Source: CAYWNA01 sp964459305 (GTDB lineage Bacteria > Planctomycetota > Planctomycetia > Pirellulales > Pirellulaceae). From it: a stretch of DNA of 39,722 nucleotides. Position numbers and translations under genes: made by a program. Shown here piece after piece: positions 26,182 through 34,213 of this stretch (its first letter is position 1; each line of letters opens with the position of its first letter). The notes below the pieces were generated by a model. The model was given only the letters and a program-made list of their open reading frames with translations, made no database searches and had not been told where the DNA came from. The DNA lies in contig CAYWNA010000106.1 in the NCBI GenBank assembly GCA_964459305.1, forward strand, positions 1-39,722. The letters are read 5' to 3'.

Positions 26182-26683
26182 AACGACGTGCCTCGCGCAC
26201 GAGATGATTGAGTTCGGGCAGAATCACTTTTTCCATCGCCAAGCTTACTGCTGCGCGGGAACCTGGCATGGTCAGTACGACCGTACGCCCCATTACCCCG
26301 CCAGTTGTGCGGCTGAGCATCGCGGCAGCACCGATCTCTTCGTAGCTGAGCATGCGAAAAAGCTCCCCATAGCCGGGCAGCGGTTTGGTCAGTAGCGCGG
26401 TAACGGTCTCGTACGTCTGATCGCGGCTGGAAACGCCCGTACCGCCAGTCATCAGAATGGCCTCTACGTCGTCCCGATCACGCAGGTGTTCAAGTAATGG
26501 ACGCATTTCGCTCGGCGAGTCCGGTATGATGTGCCGATCCGCAATCACGTGGCCTGCTGCGGTCAGGCGGTCTACGATGCCCTGTCCGCCAGTATCGGTC
26601 TGCAGAGTGCGCGTGTCGCTGACCGTGATAACGGCACACCGGACCAAATCCGGGGCCTGTGATTTGTGTTCCGTGACGCTCAT
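26180..26683 (-). CDS. moaB: Molybdopterin adenylyltransferase-like protein MoaB
   Basis: 167 aa, the normal MoaB length. The MoCF/MogA fold is evident from CAVITVSDTRTLQTDTGGQG, DDVEAILMTGGTGVSSRDQT (the GGTG pterin-binding loop), ELFRMLSYEEIGAAAMLSR and VVLTMPGSRAAVSLAMEK. Family members adenylylate molybdopterin or bind it in molybdenum cofactor synthesis. It sits upstream of the SDR on the same strand, separated by 82 bp and the tandem repeat. No other moa gene is in the window. The start ATG 26683 has no strong ribosome-binding site. Confidence 0.92.
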   Translation of the reverse strand: MSVTEHKSQAPDLVRCAVITVSDTRTLQTDTGGQGIVDRLTAAGHVIADRHIIPDSPSEMRPLLEHLRDRDDVEAILMTGGTGVSSRDQTYETVTALLTKPLPGYGELFRMLSYEEIGAAAMLSRTTGGVMGRTVVLTMPGSRAAVSLAMEKVILPELNHLVREARR

Positions 26684-26780
26684 GTTCGCAGCTCGAATCA
26701 GTTGCTTCAGACCTCGTTACATCCCTATACTGGATTAGGGAGCTCTACCGACAAACTAATCGATTCTGTGCCGTGATCCA

Positions 26781-28046
26781 ATGAGACCAGTTGGCATTTG
26801 TTGGGCAATCGCTGTATCTGTCATCGTTGTAGCTGGTTCGATCACCGCCGGCCACTCGAGGGCCGACGTTTTCTTCCTGCAAAACGGTGGACAAATCCGA
26901 GGCCGTTGGGTCAATCGTGGCCATCGATCGCCCAAGACATACGTGATCGAGACAGCACAAGGGGTACGATTGGCGCTGGACGCCTCACAGGTCCGGCAGG
27001 CGATTCTCGAAAAACAGGCCGTGGGCGAGTACGAACGGATTGTGGCCAAGTTCCCGGACACAATCGACGGACAATGGAAACTCGCAGAATGGTGTCGCGA
27101 GAAGGGCTTGCGCAAACAGCGGGAGGGGCACTTGCGCCGCATCATCATGCTGGATCCGAACCACGCTGGAGCCCGACGCGGCCTGGGATACAGCCAAGTC
27201 CGGGGTGAATGGGTAACGCGGGAGCAAATCCAAACGCGGCGGGGATATGAACTTCACGACGGCCGTTGGCGTTTGGGGCAAGAAATTGACTTGCTGGAAG
27301 CCGAGAAGAAACTCGACCACGCGGAGAAGGAGTGGCTGACCCAACTGGTCCGATGGCGGGAGGTACTGAAAACCGAAAGATCGGGGGATGCGGTCAAGCG
27401 CATTTCGGAAATTCGCGATCCTCACGCCGTCAGGGGTCTGGCTCAATTGCTCGGCGAAGAACAGCACCGCCGCGTCAAGATGCTGTACGTTGACGCGCTC
27501 GCCCGAATCGGTAACCGAGCGGCGATCCAGGCGCTTTTCCTGGCCACATTGCGTGATCCGGATGAAGAGATCTTTCACGCGTGCCTGGACAAAATCGTCA
27601 AGTGCGAACCGCCGCACATGGCGGAACAATATGTGAAAATCTTAAAGGACAAGAACAATGTCCGCTTGAACCGGGCTGCCCACGCCCTGGGGCGATTGGA
27701 CGACGAGTCGGTTATCTCCCCATTGATCGACGTGTTGATAACGACGCACTACACCATCATTCCGAAGCAGTCCGACGCCTACACGACAACCTTCATGAAA
27801 CCGGCTGCGTCCGGCACATCAGGGCCAGCAGGCTCTCTGTCGCCGCTGGGCGGATCCAGCTTCTCCGCCGGCGATCAGACCAAGGTGATTCCCCGCACGG
27901 TGAGGAACCAGGAGGTACTTCAGGCGCTGATCAACTTGAGCGGCGGGGTCAATTTCGGCTTCGACGTTCGTGCCTGGAAGTCCTGGTTGGCAAATGAAAA
28001 CCACCGGGCGGCGCCTCAGGCGGATACGCGAAGGGATTCGCAGTGA
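26781..28046 (+). CDS. Exported HEAT-repeat protein
   Basis: 421 aa. A signal peptide (AIAVSVIVVAGSITAGHSRA) is followed by a short beta-rich region (VFFLQNGGQIRGRWVNRG), a TPR-like helical part (LAEWCREKGLRKQREGHLRR and LDPNHAGARRGLGY), then HEAT repeats (AVRGLAQLLGEEQHRRVKML, IGNRAAIQALFLATLRDPDE, RLNRAAHALGRLDDESVISP). This combination is a frequent planctomycete envelope protein of unknown role. The C-terminal 70 residues are Gly/Ser-rich and probably disordered, ending with a conserved-looking VRAWKSWLANE. It converges with rho across a perfect-looking palindrome. Confidence 0.88.
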   Translation: MRPVGICWAIAVSVIVVAGSITAGHSRADVFFLQNGGQIRGRWVNRGHRSPKTYVIETAQGVRLALDASQVRQAILEKQAVGEYERIVAKFPDTIDGQWKLAEWCREKGLRKQREGHLRRIIMLDPNHAGARRGLGYSQVRGEWVTREQIQTRRGYELHDGRWRLGQEIDLLEAEKKLDHAEKEWLTQLVRWREVLKTERSGDAVKRISEIRDPHAVRGLAQLLGEEQHRRVKMLYVDALARIGNRAAIQALFLATLRDPDEEIFHACLDKIVKCEPPHMAEQYVKILKDKNNVRLNRAAHALGRLDDESVISPLIDVLITTHYTIIPKQSDAYTTTFMKPAASGTSGPAGSLSPLGGSSFSAGDQTKVIPRTVRNQEVLQALINLSGGVNFGFDVRAWKSWLANENHRAAPQADTRRDSQ

Positions 28047-28067
28047 GCATGCCGGCGTTCACCCATC

Positions 28068-28135
28068 GTAGCCGAACTCACCAGAGTTTGGGATTCTCCA
28101 CTCCAAACGGTCCAAAGTCTGGCGACTTCGGCTAC
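28068..28135. repeat. Palindromic intergenic repeat (GTAGCCGAA type)
   Basis: Arm 28068-28091 begins GTAGCCGAACTC and arm 28112-28135 is its inverse, beginning (minus strand) GTAGCCGAAGTC; 21 of 24 positions pair, with a 20-base loop. It sits between two convergent genes. From memory, sequences with GTAGCCGAAGTC...CAGACTTTGG are dispersed in planctomycete genomes, so this is probably a REP/MITE-like element that may also help end transcription. Confidence 0.75.
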
Positions 28136-28144
28136 CATGGATTC

Positions 28145-29455
28145 TCATTCGACCATCATCTTGCCGCTAATCAACTGAAGGAACTCGGCATTGCTCTTGA
28201 ATCGGCCAAGTTGCTTGGTTAGCTGCTCCATGGCATCCACGGGGTTCATCGTAGTCAGCGTGCGGCGTAACATGGTCACCGCATGAAGTGTCTCCGGATC
28301 GTGCAGCAATTCCTCGCGCCGGGTACCGGATTGTGTGATATCGATAGCGGGCCAGACACGTCGGTCGGCCAGTTTGCGATCCAACACCAACTCCATGTTG
28401 CCCGTCCCTTTGAACTCCTGAAAGATGAGTTCATCCATGCGACTGCCGGTATCGACCAGCGCGGTGCCCACAACGGTCAGTGATCCACCTTCTTCGAACG
28501 CGCGGGCGGTCGCAAAGAGCTTTTTGGGGATGTCCATCGCTTTGATGTCCACACCTCCGCTCATCGTACGTCCTGTATTGCCGACCCACTTATTGAAAGC
28601 ACGCGCCGTTCTGGTGATCGAATCCAACAGCAAGAACACGTCTTGTCCCATTTCCGCCAGACGCCTGCAACGTTCGAGGATCAACTGGGAAATCCGCACG
28701 TGATCTTCGACATCCTGATCCAGGCTGCTAGCAATCACCTCGCCGTCCACGCTGCGACGCATGTCCGTAACTTCCTCAGGGCGTTCGTCGATCAGCAGCA
28801 CCATCAACTTGACATCCGGGTAGTTCGTGGAGATCCCCAGGCTTATGTGTTGCAGCATTATGGTCTTGCCGGCACGCGGTGGTGAGACGATGAGCGCCCG
28901 CTGGCCCCTGCCCAACGGCGTCAGCAAATCCATCACGCGGGTGGTCAATGGCTCAGACCCCGTTTCCAGCCGATACCATTTTTCGGGATTGATGGGCGTA
29001 AGCGAATCGAAGCTCTTCACCTCGGCGTACTCGTCGACAGTCAGACCATCGACATCCACGATTTCCCTCAGTCGCGGGCCCTGTTGCCTGCGGGCCTGCT
29101 GGACCATTCCACTGATCATGAGCCCCTGCCGCAGCCCGTACTTCTCAATCATCGTTCCGGGCACAAAGGGATCGGACCGTTCTCGCGAATAGTTATTGCT
29201 CGGACTCCGCAAGAAGCCATAGCCGTTGGGATGCAACTCCAGCAGCCCAACGCCCGGCTCCAACGGTGCGTCGTTGTCTTCAGGGCCGTCTCTGTCGGGT
29301 GCCGCGCCGCGGTCGCCGTGAACAGGCCGTCTCCGTCGGCGAGATCGTCCGTTATAACCCTGTCCTCCGGAACGTCCTCCGGAACGTCCTCCAGAACGTC
29401 CTCCAGACCCGGAACGTCCTCCAGACCCAGAACCATATTGTCTTCTTCTTGGCAT
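28145..29455 (-). CDS. rho: Transcription termination factor Rho
   Basis: 436 aa. RNA-dependent hexameric ATPase that ends transcription. The RNA-binding OB-fold region starts near residue 75 (GVGLLELHPNGYGFLRS). Walker A is SPPRAGKTIML, Walker B follows in DVFLLLDSITRTARAFN, and MSGGVDIKA plus the GGSLTVVGTALVDTGSRMDE segment belong to the R-loop/Q-loop region. The usual N-terminal Rho-N helices are replaced by a Gly/Ser/Arg-rich tail (residues 8-50) with repeated SGGR units and an RRRRR cluster. ATG 29455 follows GGTGGGAAG; an upstream alternative start five codons earlier cannot be excluded. Confidence 0.97.
   Translation of the reverse strand: MPRRRQYGSGSGGRSGSGGRSGGRSGGRSGGQGYNGRSRRRRRPVHGDRGAAPDRDGPEDNDAPLEPGVGLLELHPNGYGFLRSPSNNYSRERSDPFVPGTMIEKYGLRQGLMISGMVQQARRQQGPRLREIVDVDGLTVDEYAEVKSFDSLTPINPEKWYRLETGSEPLTTRVMDLLTPLGRGQRALIVSPPRAGKTIMLQHISLGISTNYPDVKLMVLLIDERPEEVTDMRRSVDGEVIASSLDQDVEDHVRISQLILERCRRLAEMGQDVFLLLDSITRTARAFNKWVGNTGRTMSGGVDIKAMDIPKKLFATARAFEEGGSLTVVGTALVDTGSRMDELIFQEFKGTGNMELVLDRKLADRRVWPAIDITQSGTRREELLHDPETLHAVTMLRRTLTTMNPVDAMEQLTKQLGRFKSNAEFLQLISGKMMVE
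29363..29434. repeat. Coding minisatellite in the rho N-terminus
   Basis: Plus-strand units TCCTCCGGAACG (twice), TCCTCCAGAACG, then two 18-bp variants TCCTCCAGACCCGGAACG and TCCTCCAGACCCAGAACC. They encode the SGGR/GSGGR repeats of Rho. All units are multiples of three, so copy-number change keeps the frame. Confidence 0.85.
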
Positions 29456-29785
29456 AGATCTTCCCACCAACAGGGTCCAAGCCGATCAATCTTCCCGTGA
29501 TATCGGCGTCAAAGTCGCGCTGAACTCTCAGCGTGAAACGCCCCGATCGTCTGCCGACTCAGTTCTGTGAGCTCACGATCGCCAGCCCGGCGACACGAGA
29601 ACTCGCGTACCCTCGTGCTCCTGCACTTTGCGGCACACCGTTGAACCATCACATCAAAACCGACAGACCATTAGCCCACCCACGTCAACTCGCTGGCGGG
29701 CGTCCTGAAACGCTTGTCTCATCCAATACACAACAAGACCGTTGCTCGACCGTCACGCCACACACGGCACTAAGGATATGACGAC

Positions 29786-29822
29786 CGCATCAGAAATCGA
29801 AATCCCGTAGGGAGATTGAAAC
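29786..29822 (+). CRISPR. Solitary CRISPR-type repeat (orphan)
   Basis: A 37-base segment contains CAGAAATCGAAATCCCGTAG followed by GGAGATTGAAAC. It has the features of type I/III repeats: a short central stem TCCC-GTA-GGGA and the 3' end ATTGAAAC that forms the crRNA 5' handle. No second good copy lies within spacer distance, so this is not an array. The direction is assigned from the ATTGAAAC end. No cas gene is in the window. Confidence 0.55.
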
Positions 29823-29999
29823 AAAACGGCTTCTGCGGGATCGGACTCGCTTGCAGAGCTACGGTCCGGCTGCTCCTCCAGCTCCTCATTTGTTTGCCAA
29901 CGGATGAGTCCAGCGCAGTTAGGCGAGACTCAAATCAGAGCGCAGCAAAAGAAGCTGTTACTAGCGTGGCAATAGCCAAAAAAGCCAGAGAGGCAACCC

Positions 30000-30059
30000 G
30001 CTTCCCCACGAACCTGTCCGAATCCTCTCACTCAAACCAATAGAAACAAGTGGGGAAGC
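30000..30059. repeat. Perfect 10-bp inverted repeat with 40-base interior
   Basis: GCTTCCCCAC at 30000-30009 and GTGGGGAAGC at 30050-30059 are exact inverses. The interior is AT-richer and has no further strong pairing. It lies between the orphan CRISPR-type repeat and its degenerate partner. Confidence 0.6.
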
Positions 30060-30095
30060 CGCTGCAAAACCTTGTATTTCAAGCAGCGCAGTAAC

Positions 30096-30130
30096 GCGCT
30101 ATGCAGAAATCGACTAAGGGAATCTTACAG
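30096..30130 (+). repeat. Possible degenerate copy of the CRISPR-type repeat
   Basis: CAGAAATCGA at 30104-30113 is identical to the same decamer in the orphan repeat, and the preceding CGCTATG matches CGCAT with two inserted bases. The following TAAGGGAATCTTACAG matches TAGGGAGATTGAAAC only loosely and lacks the intact tail. It could be a decayed terminal repeat, or chance. Confidence 0.3.
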
Positions 30131-30401
30131 ATGTCTTCGTCCGTGTCAACCGAAAACTGGACTCTCGACGACAAAAAATGGGATGTTTTTGGGAGATGGA
30201 GACCCTTGCAGTTTTTCTCCGATCAGCATGATTCTGACATGTCCAAACTTCGACCTGTCCCCAGATGCGGGGAAATCCAGCGTCATGCACTCAGATTCGC
30301 GAAAATCCATACAATCGTCAAGGTTTCTCTAATTCGGCGAAGTTGGCTGGCCGATAAGCGGACATGATGAACTCATCTACGCTTGCAAGGGACAGTAGAC
30401 T

Positions 30402-31772
30402 ATGCGCGGAAACCGATGCTTCCTTCTTGTCGCCTTTGTGCTGTGGTCTGTCGCGAACTCGGCCTTCGCCCAGGGCAGCCTCCGGTGGATGAGCAATCTG
30501 GACGACGCACGGCACGTCGCGCGAAGAGACGGACGCCTGATCCTCCTTCATTTCGAAACGGAATGGTGCGGACACTGCCGCAAGCTGGATCACGAAGTGT
30601 TTCCGCGGACGGATGTGACCGCTGCCATCCTGAAAGATTATGTGCCCGTCAGGATCGATGGTGATCGTTCGAAAGACATCACCAAGTACTATCAGATTGA
30701 CCGCTATCCGATGGACATCATCACGAATGCCAATGGAGAGGTCTTGTACCGGAAGCCCACTCCGCAGGATCCGATACAGTACGTCCAAGCCCTGAGTAGC
30801 GTGGCTAGAGACAGCCGCTATGCGAGCCCCGACTTGGCCGCGGCACGGCAAGGCACGCCTCGGGGATCGAGTCAACACTCCAGTGGGCCATGGGATCGGC
30901 CTTCCGACACGCGGTATCCGGCTCGATCAGATTCTACCTATCAGGCTCGTCAAGCTGCGCCTGCACACCAGTCTCCGTCACACACAGCCAATTACGAGCG
31001 GTCTCCGTCATACCGTGGCACCGAGTATGGCGCCGGGCCAGCGCGTGGAGGGCAGGCGGCGACGAATCCCTACGCCCACCCGTCGCAGAGCCAAGCCGGG
31101 TACGCGGACCAGTACCCAAGCCGCAGCTACCCGCCAGCACACGCCGGCGCGAGTCCGCAGTCAAATCTGGCCGTACGAGGACAGTCGTACGATAGGCGCG
31201 GTAGTTGGGCGCCAGCAGAAGGCTATGTCTCCGAAAGCCGACCAACGGCAGACTATGGGAACAACGGACGGAGACAGCGCACTGACGGACCAGCGGGTCC
31301 GGGGCAGCGCAGAGACAGCTTCGGCGCGGTCGAGCCCCGCAGGAACGCCAGTCCTCCGATGGACAACCGTCAACAACGCTTCGTGAGCAATCCGGTCACT
31401 CCGCGGCGACAGGAGCCGCCTCTCGTGCTGGAGGGCTTCTGTCCGGTGACGCTTCAGGAAGAGGACGTATGGCGGAGGGGCGATTCGGAGTGGGGTGCCA
31501 TTCATCGAGGGCGCACCTACCTGTTCGGCAGTGAGAGGCATCAGAAGCGATTCCTGGACGACCCCGATCGTTTCAGCCCCGTGCTGTCTGGCTATGACCC
31601 CGTGCGGTACATTGAAGGCGGAGAGAGCATTTCCGGCAGCCGCGAGCACGGTATCTGGTTCGGCGGGAAGATCTTCCTGTTCACGGGCGAGTCGTCTCTG
31701 GAGCAATTTCGGATACGGCCGGATTACTACGCGCAGCGAGCCCACGCGATCATGATGAAGGCCGGGCGCTAG
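30402..31772 (+). CDS. Exported thioredoxin-fold protein with C-terminal YHS-like domains
   Basis: 456 aa. Signal peptide ends near residue 23 (NSAFA). A thioredoxin domain follows with active site CGHC at residues 56-59 and the cis-proline in RYPMD near 103, like the DsbD-gamma/thioredoxin_7 group. Residues 140-340 are Ser/Pro/Tyr/Gln/Arg-rich and probably disordered. The last 116 residues hold two YHS-like units: GFCPVTLQEEDVW with RGRTYLFGSERHQKRFLDDP, and SGYDPVRYIEGG with GKIFLFTGESSLEQF. YHS domains are linked to metal or copper handling. A periplasmic redox/metal role is inferred. It ends 3 bp past the glgB stop on the opposite strand. Confidence 0.9.
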   Translation: MRGNRCFLLVAFVLWSVANSAFAQGSLRWMSNLDDARHVARRDGRLILLHFETEWCGHCRKLDHEVFPRTDVTAAILKDYVPVRIDGDRSKDITKYYQIDRYPMDIITNANGEVLYRKPTPQDPIQYVQALSSVARDSRYASPDLAAARQGTPRGSSQHSSGPWDRPSDTRYPARSDSTYQARQAAPAHQSPSHTANYERSPSYRGTEYGAGPARGGQAATNPYAHPSQSQAGYADQYPSRSYPPAHAGASPQSNLAVRGQSYDRRGSWAPAEGYVSESRPTADYGNNGRRQRTDGPAGPGQRRDSFGAVEPRRNASPPMDNRQQRFVSNPVTPRRQEPPLVLEGFCPVTLQEEDVWRRGDSEWGAIHRGRTYLFGSERHQKRFLDDPDRFSPVLSGYDPVRYIEGGESISGSREHGIWFGGKIFLFTGESSLEQFRIRPDYYAQRAHAIMMKAGR

Positions 31773-33949
31773 CGCCGCTGAGGCTTGAAAACGACAGTGG
31801 CAAGCGGCGGCAAGGTGATCGTCATCGAGTACGGGCGATCGTTGCATGCGGGTTTCTTGGCCTCCGCACCAGGGTAGTTGCCCAGGTTGCTGCCGCCGTA
31901 GTGTTCCGAGTCGCTGTTGAAGATTTCTTCATACCAACCGCCAACGGGCACGCCGATGGGGTAGTCCTCGCAAACGACCGGAGTGAAGTTGCAGCAGACA
32001 ACGAGGAAGTCATCGGCGTTCTTGGCGTGGCGCAGGTAGACGAGTACGCTTTGCTGGCGGTTGTGGCAGTCGACCCAGTCGAAACCCGGTTGCTCGAAAT
32101 CCGATTGATGCAGCGCGGGCTCACGGCGATAGAGGACGTTCAGGTCGGCCACCAGCTTTCTCAACCCTTCATGGGAACGCCACTGCAATAACTCCCATTG
32201 CAGTTGCCCGTCGTGGTTCCATTCATTCCACTGTCCGAATTCGCCGCCCATGAACAGGAGTTTCTTTCCCGGATGGGTCCACATGTAGCAGTATAGCAGT
32301 CGCAGATTGGCGAACTTCCGCCACAGGTCCCCGGGCATCTGGGCGATCAATGAGCCTTTTTCGTGTACGACTTCGTCATGCGAGATCGCCAACACAAAGT
32401 TCTCGCTGAATGCATAGATGATACTGAACGTCAATTGGTTGTGGTGAAACTGGCGATGGACGGGCTCGTGCCGCATGTAGCTCAGCGTATCGTTCATCCA
32501 TCCCATATTCCATTTCATACTGAAGCCCAGACCTCCGTCATCGACAGGCCTTGATACCCCGGCCCACGCCGTCGACTCTTCAGCGATCGTAAGCACGCCT
32601 GGGTACTGCAGGTGTGCTACACGGTTGAACTCCTGCAACATGCTGACCGCCTCCAGATTCTCGCGTCCTCCGTACTGATTCGGAACCCACTCGCCCTCCT
32701 TCCGACTGTAGTCCCAGTAAAGCATTGACGCGACGGCGTCCACGCGCAGACCGTCAATGTGATACTTGTCCAACCAGAACAGCGCGTTTGCAATCAAGTA
32801 GTTGCGGACCTCATTGCGGCCGTAGTTGAAAACCATGGTTCCCCAATCGGGATGTTCGCCTCGGCGGGGATCCTCGTGTTCGTATAATGCGGTGCCATCG
32901 AAACGGTGGAGTCCATGTCCGTCACGAGGGAAATGGCCCGGCACCCAATCGATGATGACGCCGACTCCATGCTGATGACAATGATCGACGAAGTACATGA
33001 AATCCTCGGCCGAACCGTAACGTCCCGTCACGGAGAAGTAGCCGATCGGCTGATAGCCCCAGCTGCCGTAGAACGGATGCTCGGACACGGGCAGCAGTTC
33101 CAGATGCGTGAAACCCATCTCGTGGCAGTAGTCGACCAGACGATGAGCAAGTTCACGATAGCCTAGCCATTCGCCTCCGTGCCGGCGCCAACTTCCCAGA
33201 TGGACTTCAAAGATGGAAACGGGTTCCTCCCGGAAATTGGATTGGCGACGACGGACGATCCATTCGTCGTCGTTCCATGCATACCCATCCAGGTCTTCCA
33301 CCACCGAGGCCGTGAGAGGCGGGACTTCGGACGCGAAACCACAGGGATCCGCCTTCTCCAACACCTGGCCGCTTCGTGTCTTGATTCGGTACTTGTACAG
33401 TTCGCCTTCACCGACGTCCGGGATGAACAGCTCCCAGATGCCATTGGCATAGTGCCTTCGCATCTTGTGCCGTCGGTCATCCCATTCGTTGAAATTACCC
33501 ACAATGCTGACGCTGTCCGCGTTCGGAGCCCATACGGCAAAGTTCACGCCGGAAACGTCATTGATCGTACGTATGTGGGCGCCCAGTCTGTCGTAAATCC
33601 GGTAGTGTGTCCCTTCACCGAGTAGATAGAGATCAAACTCGGACAACAGTGGTGGGAACGAATACGGATCTTCGATGGTTTTCATTTCACCGTCTCTGTC
33701 TGCCACACGAAGCTGATACCGGCCATCCCCATCGCTTCCCGGCCACAGGCAAATCGCTTCGTAAAACCCCGCCGGATGAAGCCGCCGCATCGGGCGAGGC
33801 TTCCCGTGGGGCGAATCAAGGACCCAAACCTGTTGCGAATCCGGTACAAATGCTCGTACGGCAATCACCCTGCGACCGTCGTGGACGACCTCGTGCGGTC
33901 CTAGCACCTCGGATGGGTTGGGGTGAGTGCCGTTGACTATCGATCCCAT
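31769..33949 (-). CDS. glgB: 1,4-alpha-glucan branching enzyme
   Basis: 726 aa from ATG 33949, near the E. coli length. It makes alpha-1,6 branches in glycogen. The N1 domain starts at NPSEVLGPHEV, the CBM48 domain contains FAVWAPNADSVSIVGNFNEW, and the GH13 barrel has the expected catalytic residues: D404 in GLRVDAVASM, E457 in TIAEEST and D525 in ISHDEVVHE. The C-terminal beta domain is complete. The frame is open upstream to GTG 34060 (763 aa); neither start has a clear ribosome-binding site, and an extra 10-30 N-terminal residues are possible because family members usually have more sequence before the NP-VLG motif. No other glg gene is near. The 3' end overlaps the thioredoxin gene tail by 4 bp. 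Confidence 0.96.
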   Translation of the reverse strand: MGSIVNGTHPNPSEVLGPHEVVHDGRRVIAVRAFVPDSQQVWVLDSPHGKPRPMRRLHPAGFYEAICLWPGSDGDGRYQLRVADRDGEMKTIEDPYSFPPLLSEFDLYLLGEGTHYRIYDRLGAHIRTINDVSGVNFAVWAPNADSVSIVGNFNEWDDRRHKMRRHYANGIWELFIPDVGEGELYKYRIKTRSGQVLEKADPCGFASEVPPLTASVVEDLDGYAWNDDEWIVRRRQSNFREEPVSIFEVHLGSWRRHGGEWLGYRELAHRLVDYCHEMGFTHLELLPVSEHPFYGSWGYQPIGYFSVTGRYGSAEDFMYFVDHCHQHGVGVIIDWVPGHFPRDGHGLHRFDGTALYEHEDPRRGEHPDWGTMVFNYGRNEVRNYLIANALFWLDKYHIDGLRVDAVASMLYWDYSRKEGEWVPNQYGGRENLEAVSMLQEFNRVAHLQYPGVLTIAEESTAWAGVSRPVDDGGLGFSMKWNMGWMNDTLSYMRHEPVHRQFHHNQLTFSIIYAFSENFVLAISHDEVVHEKGSLIAQMPGDLWRKFANLRLLYCYMWTHPGKKLLFMGGEFGQWNEWNHDGQLQWELLQWRSHEGLRKLVADLNVLYRREPALHQSDFEQPGFDWVDCHNRQQSVLVYLRHAKNADDFLVVCCNFTPVVCEDYPIGVPVGGWYEEIFNSDSEHYGGSNLGNYPGAEAKKPACNDRPYSMTITLPPLATVVFKPQRR

Positions 33950-34213
33950 ACACGACAATGACAGACTTGTTCGCACAATAGGGCTTCCATGCTCTGAATA
34001 ATAGTGTTTTTCCAGTCCGTTCCAAGTACGCCCGAAGTCCTTGCCTGCGTCGTCACTCACGAAGTTGGCTTTTGAACTTACCGGCCGAGGCGTCCGCTGT
34101 GCCTTCGCAGAAGCGACCGAACATGTTCAATCCCGTGCACACTTCACTTCCGCTTCGGCCGAGTCCCGCAGCCACAGAGATAGCCGACAATTGCGCCTGC
34201 GCATATGCTCCAA

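Larger units (their letters stand above)
29456..30401. other. Gene-poor region between rho and the thioredoxin-YHS gene
   Basis: About 950 bp with no convincing gene. It holds an orphan CRISPR-type repeat (29786-29822), a perfect 10-bp inverted repeat (30000-30059), a degenerate second copy of the repeat start (about 30096-30130), and an 88-codon frame from ATG 30101 with no recognisable domain. GC content is lower than in the flanking genes. Part of the left side must carry the rho promoter. Confidence 0.5.

Noticed and set aside
26733..26761. GATTAG...CTAATC dyad before the HEAT gene
   Set aside because: Only 6-bp arms with 17 bases between; too weak to call an operator.
29533..29781. 82-codon frame upstream of rho
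   Set aside because: GTG start, no domain, composition unlike the neighbouring genes; it lies where the rho promoter is expected.
29903..29935. Possible hammerhead ribozyme core (GGATGAGTCC)
   Set aside because: The obligatory CTGATGA and downstream GAAA with matching stems are absent.
29816..30043. 75-codon frame starting inside the CRISPR-type repeat
   Set aside because: It begins at a TTG in the repeat tail, has no ribosome-binding site and no recognisable domain.
30101..30367. 88-codon frame before the thioredoxin-YHS gene
   Set aside because: ATG present but no ribosome-binding site, domain or signal; it also overlaps the degenerate repeat. Kept only as a remark on the gene-poor region.
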